From Thunnus maccoyii (taxonomy: Eukaryota; Chordata; Actinopteri; Scombriformes; Scombridae): 64,000 bases of DNA. The notes under the pieces were generated by a model. That model was not told where the DNA came from. It searched no databases and worked only from the letters and a program-made list of their open reading frames with translations. Below are positions 53,201 through 61,760 of the stretch, in pieces; positions within the stretch are counted from its first letter, which is position 1, and each line of letters starts with the position of its first letter. Location: contig NC_056543.1 of NCBI RefSeq assembly GCF_910596095.1, positions 19,855,542 through 19,919,541 on the forward strand, in the 5' to 3' direction. The position numbers and the translations under genes were made by a program.

Positions 53201-53925
53201 TAGGTTAGGAGCACAGATGGCCAACACTTGGGACTGATTTAAAGATGGGACAGTCTCAGCTCAGCCCATTAGATAGCAATCACACGCTCTGGCATGGCAT
53301 ACAGCATGCATGGAGCATCTGACTAATACAATATGTTGCCTATTTATTTATGTTTTCATTTACTTGTAGTCATGATTTACCAGCAGATCCAGCATTTTTT
53401 CTTTATTTGCAGCAGTTTTACCCCCCAAGACAATCAAGCAAACAATGCAACTACATGATCAGTGATTGCAGATGATCAATCTGATCACTGATAAAGAAAG
53501 GCCGGTTGAAAACAAGTTTTGAACATATGAGAGCTTAATCCCAATAGTTCACCAATTATGTGCCATTGAAAGCAGTAGTAAAAGAGACAGTAAAGACAGC
53601 ACGTTGATCTGGATTTAACACCTCCACAGACAAGAGTAGACTGCAGGAATCCTGATGGACATAATCTCTCTAATCGCTTTCCTCAAGTTGCTTCAGCAGG
53701 CTGCTCTAATGCCGATTCTCATGAAACCGGGTCAAGTGAAACAGCCTACTTCTGCAGCACTGGTAGTGAAATTTGAGTTCAAAATAGTTTATGTAAAAAC
53801 AATCGACGCGCCCCGAAGTTTCAGCGACAATAACAAAAGTGTGAAGCATGCCGTCGTCACCAAACAGCGTTATATAGATCCGAGGTCCAGCTAAACTGGA
53901 GCATTTGTTGATTAAACTTACCCAT
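22084..53925 (-). CDS. gpm6b: gpm6b, neuronal membrane glycoprotein M6-b (PLP/DM20 family)
   Basis: Coding exons in transcript order: 53922-53925 (only ATGG), 27763-27949, 26869-27025, 26438-26606, 25626-25699, 24613-24678 and 22084-22233 (stop TAA 22084-22086). The total is 807 nt, 268 residues, and all phases close. The product starts [20 protein letters not shown]. Four membrane spans lie at about 15-35, 66-90, 117-140 and 200-228, with the cysteine-bearing second extracellular loop between spans 3 and 4. It ends [11 protein letters not shown]. The cytoplasmic N-terminal cysteine cluster is the palmitoylation site in this family. M6B is a tetraspan glycoprotein of neurons and oligodendrocytes involved in membrane organisation and, in mammals, serotonin transporter trafficking and osteoblast function. 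Teleosts keep two gpm6b duplicates; which one this is cannot be told here. Confidence 0.95.
24742..25581. mobile_element. non-autonomous hAT-like element with a second repeat nested inside
   Basis: Inverted ends are TAGGGCTGTAGTC (from 24742) and its complement (to 25581). Flanking 8-bp direct repeats TTATGTTG (24734-24741) and GTATGTTG (25582-25589) agree at seven of eight positions, as expected for hAT insertion. From 25056 to about 25508 it contains part of the CAGTGTTTCC family also found at 42863 and 49648. It lies in the gpm6b intron between exons 25626-25699 and 24613-24678, only 37 bp from the upstream exon. Confidence 0.8.
25857..26238. mobile_element. TTAA-flanked MITE (382 bp) in gpm6b intron
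   Basis: TTAA is at 25857-25860 and 26235-26238. The inverted ends read TTAAAAGGGTACTCC and the complement of TTAAAGGAGTACTGC. The interior has no transposase. The left end matches a widespread teleost MITE (CACCAATTTTACACAT). It lies between exons 26438-26606 and 25626-25699. Confidence 0.7.
28120..28210. repeat. degenerate interspersed repeat fragment
   Basis: The phrases CACCACCCAGGAGAAATC and AACAGTCCATCACTGGGCC recall a widespread fish repeat (CACCCTGGACAGGTCGCCAGTCCATC). Only about 90 bp remain. Weak evidence; family unknown. Confidence 0.35.
28841..30130. repeat. repeat family R (copy 1), split by a later insertion
   Basis: 28841-29153 begins TAAAGCTGCTATAATCAATG and continues with AATGAATCAAATGACTG. 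30008-30130 continues with GAACATAGTGGAGCAATTAG and GAGAGTGAATATTGGACTT. Both arms match, in reverse complement, the uninterrupted copy at about 43720-44100. The 29157-30004 element interrupts the family between them. Another terminal fragment is at 39130-39180. No coding capacity is seen. Confidence 0.7.
29157..30004. mobile_element. PIF/Harbinger-like MITE with TTA target duplication
   Basis: TTA occurs on both sides (29154-29156 and 30005-30007). The termini are CGGCTGGGCCACACTGCC and the complement of CGCCTGGGACACACAGCC, 15 of 18 matching. A 3-bp TWA duplication is typical of PIF/Harbinger. The element is 848 bp, lacks a transposase, and sits inside repeat family R, so it arrived later. 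Confidence 0.72.
32263..32345 (+). repeat. truncated TTAA-type MITE end
   Basis: TTAAAGGAATAGCTTGCAAT at 32263 followed by TTGGGAAATACACTTATTCA resembles the terminus of a common teleost MITE. It is related to the fuller copy at 15091-15397. The other end is not found; the right limit is approximate. Confidence 0.55.
35235..35465 (+). repeat. interspersed repeat, copy 2 of the GACAAAACAAGACATTTG family
   Basis: Contains CTGATAATCTGTTAATCGTG, CATTGGTTCTGGAAACTCAA and CTTGGGAAACTG. These correspond to successive parts of the same family as 12860-13115, including the AATCGATTAATCG-like beginning. Strongly diverged. Confidence 0.5.
36467..36515 (-). CDS. gpm6b: gpm6b alternative first coding exon ([16 protein letters not shown])
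   Basis: On the minus strand an ATG at 36513-36515 opens [16 protein letters not shown] and then one G, followed by a gtacca donor at 36466. The phase (1) and final G are the same as in the ATGG exon at 53922. It would therefore splice to 27949 and restore GGT-TGC, giving ...[12 protein letters not shown] and a 283-residue isoform. The peptide resembles the METAAEENTEQSQERK N-terminus of a mammalian M6B isoform. It implies a second promoter inside intron 1. The upstream side (36560-36660) is CT-rich on the plus strand. Confidence 0.82.
36570..36662. repeat. CT/GA-rich low-complexity tract
   Basis: An almost pure pyrimidine stretch on the plus strand (purine on the gpm6b sense strand) with runs of CTCTCT. 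It lies 55-150 bp upstream of the alternative gpm6b ATG, so it is probably part of that leader or promoter. Confidence 0.7.
36948..36964. promoter_or_regulatory. gpm6b: palindrome CCAGGCA-AGC-TGCCTGG
   Basis: A perfect 7-bp inverted repeat with a 3-nt centre lies about 430 bp upstream of the alternative gpm6b start. It has the look of a dimeric factor site, but I cannot name the factor with confidence. Confidence 0.35.
39130..39182 (+). repeat. repeat family R, terminal fragment (copy 3)
   Basis: ATTTGATTCATTGTTAATAT and TTTTGATTAGTGGAGCTTTAA match the end of family R seen at 28841 (inverted) and 44040-44100. Only the terminus remains. Confidence 0.55.
39556..39620. repeat. two adjacent perfect hairpins
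   Basis: First stem GAAGGAGTTCTC (39556-39567) pairs with GAGAACTCCTTC (39571-39582) around a 3-nt loop. Second stem GTATAGTGCTT (39587-39597) pairs with AAGCACTATAC (39610-39620) around a 12-nt loop. They are separated by four bases and followed within about 20 bp by the AC microsatellite. No gene product is evident. Confidence 0.85.
39640..39698. repeat. (AC)n microsatellite
   Basis: A nearly perfect AC run of about 28 units follows an imperfect GTACACATGTACACACATGT lead-in. The GT/CV repeats of predicted frames across it are artefacts. Confidence 0.95.
40671..41248. mobile_element. TTAA-flanked piggyBac-like MITE (about 570 bp)
   Basis: TTAA is at 40671-40674 and 41245-41248. Termini are TTAAAGGGGATATAACATGC and the complement of TTAAAGAGGACATAACATGC, 18 of 20 matching. 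There is no transposase. It is the best preserved of the TTAA elements in this window and lies in gpm6b intron 1. Confidence 0.82.
41270..41435 (-). repeat. interspersed repeat, copy 3 of the GACAAAACAAGACATTTG family
   Basis: Contains CTGATTATTTTCTCAATCAA, TTTCATCTACAAAATGTCAC and AAGTGACGTCTTCACATAGC, the reverse-sense counterpart of 12860-13115. Diverged. The TGACGTC in it is part of the repeat and should not be read as a CRE of gpm6b. Confidence 0.55.
42863..43583. mobile_element. hAT-like MITE, CAGTGTTTCC family, copy 1
   Basis: It begins CAGTGTTTCCCCTG and ends CTAGGGGAAACAC, inverted ends of about 10-12 bp. The body shares TAAGTTGTCAATCTGGCAG and AAATGTACAGTACAGACT with the nested piece at 25330-25390 and, reversed, with 49960-50010. 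A C-run followed by GCCC repeats (43511-43548) lies near the right end. No clear target duplication was found. Confidence 0.65.
43720..44100. repeat. repeat family R (copy 2), uninterrupted
   Basis: Runs from TCTTTTCAGCTCTGTTTTTG to GATTATAGCAGCTTTAATG. Read in reverse it matches the two arms at 28841-29153 and 30008-30130, with no intervening element. It serves as the empty-site reference for the insertion at 29157-30004. Confidence 0.65.
44181..44203. repeat. (CA)n microsatellite
   Basis: About 11 CA units, preceded by CTCACTCTCA. Further short CA runs are at 44936-44960 and 49071-49092. Confidence 0.9.
48144..48171. repeat. (GGT)n trinucleotide repeat
   Basis: About nine GGT units in gpm6b intron 1. 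Non-coding context. Confidence 0.9.
49648..50728. mobile_element. hAT-like MITE, CAGTGTTTCC family, copy 2 (with SINE inserted)
   Basis: It begins CAGTGTTTCCCCTAGG and ends CAGAAACACT. The flanks share a 6-bp direct repeat GGAGTT (49642-49647 and just after AACACT at 50728-50733). The orientation is opposite to copy 1, and the shared body (ACTGTACATTTACTGC, GACAACTTACTGCTAACC) is at 49975-50020. A tRNA-derived SINE interrupts it at about 50190-50326. Confidence 0.65.
50190..50326 (-). mobile_element. tRNA-derived SINE head with RNA polymerase III boxes
   Basis: On the minus strand, starting GCGCCCTGG near 50326, a box A-like TGGTTCACCAG (50307-50317) fits TRGYNNANNNG. About 50 nt on is a box B-like GGTTCAATTC (50248-50257). 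The order and spacing match a tRNA-type internal promoter. The 3' tail runs to about 50190 and its limit is approximate. Confidence 0.6.
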
Positions 53926-54200
53926 TTTGTAAAGGTTCCCCCAATGAGTCCGAAGTTGAGCGATCAGCTGAAAGTTGAGCCCCAGCTACACTGATGTTGA
54001 GTCCTGGGATGCGCACTGGCCGCCTGGCTGCTCAAACACTCAACGCTGCGTCCCTTTGGAGACAGCCCGGCTGACGTCACCACTGAGGGGATTACTGATG
54101 GGAGGACGGAGCTCGCTCAGGCTGCCCCCCCCCCCCTCACCTCCTCAGCCCTCATCGGGAAGTTTCACCGGTCACCCAAGTCATCATGAGCCACTTTTAT
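53926..54200 (-). promoter_or_regulatory. gpm6b: gpm6b main promoter and leader, with a perfect CRE
   Basis: The DNA upstream of the ATGG exon is GC-richer than its surroundings. A palindromic CRE, TGACGTCA, lies at 54072-54079, about 147 bp from the ATG. A C-run is at 54127-54136, and AAGATAAAAG on the sense strand near 54196 could serve as a weak TATA. There is no upstream ATG on the minus strand between 53926 and 54090. The transcription start is inferred to lie in this interval. Confidence 0.55.
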
Positions 54201-57029
54201 CTTGACGCATTCCTGCAATCCTGTGCACAAAGTCCCCCTGTATCATAAACTAGATAAACCCAAACACTCTGAAGTGGATCTGAACTGATTTATTCCATGC
54301 ACTTCTTCTCTGTACTGTGTGCTGTTTATCATATAGACACAGCAAGCCAGTGTTTAGGATACACTGTTATCAGGTCAGCTGTGCTCTGCTTTGTCAAATT
54401 GACAACAGACAGATGAGGTGTTATCACGGGTCAGAGGTCATCAAATGAGCTGCTGAGTCAGGAATATGTCTGCTGTCCCAATAAGTTTGAAATTAATGAA
54501 AAAAAATGAAATTATTTTTTATTGATTTGAACTTTTTCAGTGTATTCAGTATATTCACGGATAGATGCACAATTGTTAACTTTAATAACTCACATAAATA
54601 CTGTATGTTGATAGAGCTGTATTATTTCTCCTACCCCGTACCCAAACCATCTCATTAACCCAAACATCACCTTCTATGGGCAAGAAATAATTTAGTTTTT
54701 TAACAGAGTCTTATTTAAATACATATATGCATGCAATCATGCAGGCATCAGAGCATTCCTAGTAATCTACACATGTACAGGTAAATATATGCATCTAGAG
54801 GTTTACAGAGTGCAGCAAAAAACAAACAAAGTTACATGCATGCACACCAGCATATGCATGCATTCATAAGGTTTTTTAAGATATATCTCATGTTTGACAT
54901 TACTTCTGTGGTCTGGGATAAATCGCAGTCTTTCACAAAGATGGGGGCCTTTAGTGAAACAATGCCAATCACCATCAATCCAGTGTGCCGGTATCCGGTA
55001 TCCAAGGAGGTCTGAGCACCCCCTAATCCAAGCCAGTCTTTTCATTAGTGGCCAAGTGGGCAACCCTCAATGGGTTGTTTCATGGTCAAACAGGGCATCA
55101 GCCCAACATGGCGAGCACAAAAGCGGCCTAAAGGCAAATATTTAATTGGTCAGCTTCAGAATTACAAAGAGAATTTCATCTTTTAAAAAAAATCAAAATT
55201 CAACATTTATTTGTTTATTCTTGTTTTTCTCATCATATCACTTTAGCAAAAGGTTTCCTTTTTCAATGGTTTCTGGACTCTTCTATCTGTAAACCTGATC
55301 TGCATATTCAGCAAATGTGCTTTGCAAACATCTAAACCTGTCAGAGGTCAAAAGATGAATTTTTGATTTTGATCATTTATATTTAATGTATTTATGTTTG
55401 CATTCAGGTCAAAGCCCACCTTCCCATACAATGCCAACACTGAAAAGAGACACTTATTGGAGCCTCAACATTTTAAAAAATATTTTCCTTAAGCAGCACA
55501 GAGTAGGTGGCCCCATAAAATGAAATACAGGAGACTGTAATCATAAATCTGTATCTCCATAAACTGGAAGTTCCACGAGCTCTCTGGCGTGCTTTCAGAC
55601 TTTCTTTCTGTATGGTGTGCATGAGCTGCACGTCTGTGTGTGTGAATAGAGGATCTGCATGGGAACATTCCAGCACTGTGCTGGCTGTTACAGCAGGCAC
55701 GGCAGCTGGCAGACAGCAGGCATGCAACTGTTATTAGGGTGGACCATGGCAAAACAAAACACATCAGACAAAGCCTTTTTATCTGACAATACACATATGG
55801 TCATGTCACTTACAGTATGGAGAGCCATACTCCACGACATGACTTCTTACTTTATCAGTGGTTGCTGTATTCTGCAGAAAACAGCAGTTGAGTGATTCAG
55901 ATATATAGAACAAAGACTGTGGTAGTGGTCTGCCTATAACAGAGCCGCTAGTGTTGTTCCTCACAATTAAAGCTTTATCGCCAATTAAAGCTTTATCGTG
56001 AAATCAAAACATTGCAAATGTCCATTCTGGACATTACATTCTGGAAATACTTTACTACTTAATATTTTAATACTTGAATAATAATCCAGGTTTTGCTGTC
56101 CAGCACTAAATCAGGTCTGGACAATCTGCTTATTGAGCATTTGATTGGTGCAAACTGATATCTCAAATATCTGATATGGGAAAAGTATCAGTTATAGTAA
56201 CAGTATCTTTCTTAAGTGTTTATCTTACCAAATAGGCCGTGTAAGAAGTTACAGCTGGAGACTGGACATTTCTTAAAGCAATTTTCTTTGTTCTAATTTA
56301 TGTTATGTTTCTAATTAAGAATAAGCACAGCTGAACAGGGATGATGGCAGGCAGCACAGGGGCAAACTGAGGTAATACTACAGCGTCTAATTGCAAATAA
56401 AGAGAGGCTGTTGAAGAGCTGCACCAAATACAACAGCCACCATGGTTACAAACTACTGAGAAAATGGCAGACGCTGTGAATGGGCTCAAAATGAGAGGCA
56501 GCTTAAAGCACACTGAGAGTTGTTAAAGTGAATGTTGCATGACTTGGTTGGACAATTCTGGCCTTTAAGGACTTACTGAATGTGTCAGTTCGTAACGATG
56601 ATGATAATGAACAGAACTAAGAACTAAAACTCTACCTTCGTCTAAGTGATAAAATAATTCAAAAGAGTATTTGGTTTAAAAACAATACAAAACATTATTA
56701 AATATGAGAGATATTCAGTGTATTATTAATTGTGTGCAAATCTGTGAGATAATTGAATTGATTACATCAGTTTTTCCAAATACCTTACTCAGAATAAACA
56801 GACTTAAAGAGAAGAGGCAGCAACATGCAGTTACTGCACACATTTATGGAAAAAGTTTTTGTTAGTGCAGACAAATTCCTTCCAACTAAAATATTTTGTG
56901 GAACATTTTGAAACCTTATACTGAATTAGAACTTGGATAGTCTAATCTATAACAATGCAAAACTGATCATACGTTTTGGGCATGAAATATTGATCTGAAA
57001 AGTAACTAGTAACTATAGTTTTGAAATAA

Positions 57030-57170
57030 ATATAGTGGAGTAAAAAGTACAATATTTTCCTCTGAAATGTAGCGGAGTAGAGCTATAAATAGCATGGAAA
57101 TACCCCAGTAAAGTACAATTAACTGTACTTAAGTGCAGTATTTGAGTAAATGTACTTAGTTACTTGCCAC
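57030..57170 (+). repeat. interspersed repeat of the ACTTGAGTAAATGTACT type, copy 2
   Basis: Contains AAAAAGTACAATATTTTCCT, CTGAAATGTAGCGGAGTAGA and GAGTAAATGTACTTAGTTAC. This is the same family as 3184-3330 in opposite orientation. Confidence 0.7.
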
Positions 57171-59299
57171 CAGTGTGCCATTTTTGTGTCTTTATCCTCT
57201 GTGGCACTTATTACTTAAAGACTGGCTGCAACTGATGATGAGGTTTTCTGTTAAAGAATATTTTCACCACCACATTTTCACAATTATGGTAAAGCTGTGT
57301 GTCTCCAACATTCCTGACCGTCCTTTTTTAAGATGAGATGAAAGATTAGTGGCTCCTCAGTTGGTTGGGAATAGTCTCATTTCATAAACCTCATTTAAAA
57401 CCCAGTGGGTGATCTTATTGTTCATTTGAAAATAAACAAATTAGTGATTAGAAAATGGAATGTATTATAGTTATTTGTAAAAATAAAATCCCTTTGAACT
57501 TAGGGAGCACAATTGTTCTCAAGACTTCGACCTTGTAGTGAAGTGAAGAACATGTGAGGTTTAGTGTGGAATCAACATCTGGTTTAGTATTTGAGACGAT
57601 GTGGAAAAGAATGTTTCATTGCCATCTCAAGGAAAATATGGAGGAAACGTATTGTTTACCACTACCCACAAAAAGGCTATCAAAAGAGTTTAATCTATTC
57701 AGCTTGCCTGTAAAAGTAAATCATGCTTACAAGTCAAAAACATATGCTGTTCAGTAACAATTTATATTTGTGTCTGAATCTTTTATCCAATGTTTTTCTG
57801 AACTAATCCTCAGTTTGACAGGGTATGTTTGATTATGTCAACTGTTATTGAAGCTCACAATTACCCTCTAATTTATTGAGTTCTCCATGGAGTTTTACAA
57901 AATACATGGAGGAGTTTCACATGTGTCTGCTGGAGGTTCTGCAAACACAAAGTACCACCAGTGCTTATGAGTCAAAACAGATCTACACAGCGGTGACTGA
58001 CTCACGCAGGTCAAGGGGAGTAGGCAGCTCTGAGCTCATGTAATTTATCGGCCCCGAGGCCCCAGGCAGAGGGTAGTCACAAAACAGCTCCATGCACAGC
58101 TGGGGGCTGGGCAGGAAGTTGCATCCAGGCTAGATATTTCCTCAAACCCCAACATAAAAAGAGAGATTAAAAAAAAAACATCCATAGGACCCCTGTGGAC
58201 AGACATGCTAAATCTAGAGTGTGAATGGAGTGAGAAAAACACATTCCAGCTGCGATGTAACAGCACCACAAACCATATTGCATCTGCTGTCCGTGATTTC
58301 TGGTGGTGTTAAGAGTGAAAAGAGCTGGGAGTGGCCGAAATTTGGAGGACTCATCAGACAGACTTAACTCCGGGAATGGAAAAACAAAGAGCAAACTATG
58401 CACGCCCTCGTGACTCTGCCTCCAGAGATAATTGGGTCACTGCGACTCTATTGCACTCAACACACTATAGCCTACAGGATGCACCATGAAGAAACCATCA
58501 GCTGTGTTTTGAATGTCCAGAGGCAGCAATCACCCTTTTCCAAGTTAAAACATTTCATTCTGGCACACATAAAAGACAAGAATGTGAGAGAAAAGACTCT
58601 GAAATGGAGATTTAATTTATTCTTGATTGGATGCCCACTCAGGCAAACATTGTTCTAACTATTGCTGAATTCTCCCACCACTCCCAGCATTTGCTGGCTG
58701 GCATCAGTGGCCATGGGCAGAAACCACATTACACCAACACTTCTCCAGTGGCTCAAGGATGTGTCTTAGCCTACATTTTACATGATGAACAGTTTGCTGA
58801 TTGAGTGAGTATTTTTTCAGGAAAGGACGTGCAAATTTACTTTAAACTGCATTGTAGTTGGCATCATTTACTGTATGAACAGAGTAACTGTAACAGTAGT
58901 CAATACTATGCTGCCATCTAGTGCGTTATTTTATTGTTGCTCTGAGATACAAAGGACATCAACATTGGACAAAACATAACAATTTTCCCCCAGTTGTTCA
59001 TGAACTTATGTCAGTTGTGTTCTAACATTGCAACAATGACCAAAACTTTGAATGCTTTACCTTTCGTGATTTAGCTTTTTCCCACAAAACTATCACATAA
59101 AAAAACAGAAGGTTTGCAGAAGGTTTACAGTAACTTGTGCAGACACTGAGTGCAGATTTCACTTGAAAGTCTATTCTGCTCACAATAGCTTGTTCCCGAT
59201 CAAAAGAAATTGAACCTTGAGCTCCATTGGCTCTCATTGTGTGAGAATATGCAGATGTACAAACCTTTCACTCCATAATCAGCATGAAGTCACATGCAA

Positions 59300-59800
59300 T
59301 ACCAGTCAAAATTTTTAGAACACGACCATTTTTCCAGTTTTTATTGAAATTTAAGCAGTTCAAGGTAAACTACTAAAGGTTGGAAAAAAGTTTAGGTTGC
59401 CAGAAACTGAAAAATAATGTCAATTTCAGAGTGATAGTTGATGCAAACAACTCCTACAGATGTCCCAACTTTTGTTAATTAGTTACAAACCCTGATGATG
59501 CATGAGGGTCTGGGGCTCTTTTGCAGGATCCAGAGTTGGTGACTTGCACAGAGTGACTGACACCCCGGACCAAACAGACTACCACAGCATTTAGCAGAGC
59601 CATGCAATACCCTCTGGTCTAGTTAGTCAGGGGTTCATCCTACAGCAAGATAATGACCCAGAACATACATCCAGGCTGTCAGAACTACCTTAGAAGAAAA
59701 GAATAAGACGGTCACAGGTGTCCAGGTCACACTCACTGAGGTCATGGACTTGACTTCTAATGACTGCAGTCATACCAAGGTTGTTCACACACTTTTTTTT
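59300..59800 (+). mobile_element. degraded Tc1-like transposon
   Basis: The left end reads CCAGTCAAAATTTTTAGAAC. Around 59630-59690 translation gives FILQQDNDPEHTSRLSELP-like codons, the DDE region of a Tc1 transposase. The rest is broken by deletions and stops. The right terminus was not located with certainty. Confidence 0.7.
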
Positions 59801-60479
59801 GGATGAAAGTATACATAACGATATATATCAGAACACTGTATCTTCTTTGAAGCTGTTGTGTTCTCTGAACTGATTATGTGTTTTGCCCAGAGATGTTGTG
59901 CTTTGCACCTCATGGCCACTGTATTATTTGGATAGTGCTATGCAATTGTGCAACAAATAATGAACTCAGGATTCATTATTTTCTCCATGATAATGTGATA
60001 CAGCAGAGGAAAAACACTAATAACAGTTAAATCTGTAGAAAGAACAGAGCATGACTTAAACATTTAATTTTTCAAATTAATCAAAATATCACATTTCCTC
60101 AGACATTCTAATGAATCCTCCATGTTCAACAGAGCAGTGTCGCTCATTAGTTCGCATTGGCCTTGATATAAGTAGACAGGTGCATGTACAAATGTCACAT
60201 ATAGCCTATACTGGCCATTTGTCAGCTGATAAGTCGACATTTTCAATTAACAAGTGGCATTAATGTGGTTTTTCTTCCTATCACAAAATGTTGAAAATAA
60301 ATTTCTCCAGAGGACTCCTGTTATGGCACTTGGCAGATTAAGAAAGAGTTTACCTGAGGGAAATTATCAACTCATTGGATGACAGGCGACTTATGTTATT
60401 TGAATAGTATCACCTCCAAGCAGCTGCGCTCCTGTTGACTCTCCTGAGTTTAAAATGACAGCATGCAGTCATGTGTGCA

Positions 60480-60494
60480 TGTGTGTGTGTGTGT

Positions 60495-60525
<31 letters not shown>

Positions 60526-60526
60526 C
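60480..60526. repeat. (GT)n microsatellite
   Basis: About 22 GT units with one interruption (TATG). Confidence 0.95.
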
Positions 60527-60702
60527 TCTACATCTATATCCTTTTTGAACTCACTTACATTTTTTTTAAACCATGAATCCACGGTACAAGGAGCCGATTA
60601 CTGGATTGCGAAAAGCTTGCCAGCGTTTATCTCAACATAATTCAGAGTTGATTCAGGTTAAGATTGTTTCTAGTATGTATACAGAAAATACAAGAAAGTA
60701 TA

Positions 60703-60985
60703 GGTGTGTACTTGTATGGCTATCATTGTGAGAACCAATTCGAGTTTTAGACCCTCCTTACTTTCTGACACACCTTCAAAGGGTTCAGACTTAGTTTTAG
60801 GGTCAAGGTTAGAATTGGATTTCGGTTCAGTTTAGGGTAAGGGTTGGGGTTAGGCATTTAGTTTTGATGGTTAAGTTTAGGGTTAAGGTGAGGGTTAGGG
60901 TTAGGGTTAGGATTAGGGGCTAGGGAATGCATTATATCAATGAATGTCCTCACTAAGATAGCTATACAAACATGTGTGTGTTTGT
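60703..60985. mobile_element. MITE-like element with internal telomere-like repeats
   Basis: The outer parts are inverted: TTGTATGGCTATCATTGTGAG at the left (from about 60712) and the complement of TTGTATAGCTATCTTAGTGA at the right. Inside are many GGGTTAG-type units, with three consecutive TTAGGG-type repeats at 60892-60911. The telomere-like tract is degenerate and enclosed by the element, so it came with the element rather than from an ancient chromosome end. Confidence 0.6.
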
Positions 60986-61604
60986 ATGTGTATGTGACAC
61001 AGATGAGATGCTGTGTAAGATGAAAAAAACCCACAGTAAGCATATATGTGAACGCTATGTGTTATATGGTTACATGTATTGTGACTTCCAAGTGTTGCCT
61101 TGTATTGTCAGGAGGGATAGTTAATAGAGAAACAGCCAAACAAAGCGGTGAAATATGAGAATACAACAACAACAGTTGAAGATGTGTGATAATTGGCATC
61201 ACAGTGTGCACTCTTCTGTCAAGTTCCTGTTGCTAATGTGGGTCAAAAGCAGAGCAAGCCACAGTTTCACCACAAATTAGAAATTACTGTACAAATCTTG
61301 CACAGTCGACTGATGTTCTGCCGGAGTCTCATCTAATATTGAGCTAAATCATCAACAAAAATGAAAAAGATGAAGAGACAAACACTAATAAAAAAAGTTT
61401 GACACCTCTTAGAAAAACAATTGCATGATTTTTCATAATGAAATGAGCATGTATTATATTTCTAGTATGTAACTTTTTCTAATAATTACTGATTATATCC
61501 AAAGGAGCAACATGACAGTATAATCAGAATGATAAATCACTGGAGAGATTTTCACATCATTATCAGTAAGCGCACAGAATAAAAGCAGACTGACTCCTAT
61601 ATAG

Positions 61605-61760
61605 CAGCGGTTCAAACTTTTTCATGTCATGTCACCTCTAAACTGACAGAAATTAGACCACAGACCCCCATCTGATAAAATTTTTATCTTTTAGATGTTT
61701 TATTACAGAAACCTATGACCAAAAGTCCCCTTTTTGCAGGCCCTCTTGAGAACCACTACA
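61605..61760. mobile_element. short hAT-like MITE remnant
   Basis: CAGCGGTTCAAACTTTTT at the left and GAGAACCACTACAG at the right resemble the CAGTGGTTCTCAA termini of hAT elements. The interior mentions CACAGACCCCCATCTGA. No target duplication was found; boundaries are approximate. Confidence 0.55.

Larger units (their letters stand above)
36516..53921 (-). other. gpm6b: gpm6b intron 1, 5' part
   Basis: Besides the transposable elements and microsatellites listed separately, no exon with credible splice sites was seen. GC-richer stretches at 37560-37830 and 45020-45400 and compositionally even stretches at 44480-44770 and 52200-52980 could be regulatory, but this cannot be decided from one genome. 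37591-37598 holds the octamer ATGCTAAT. Confidence 0.5.

Noticed and set aside
60892-60911. Ancient telomere or chromosome fusion point
   Set aside because: The tract is only three perfect units and is enclosed by inverted arms of a mobile element.
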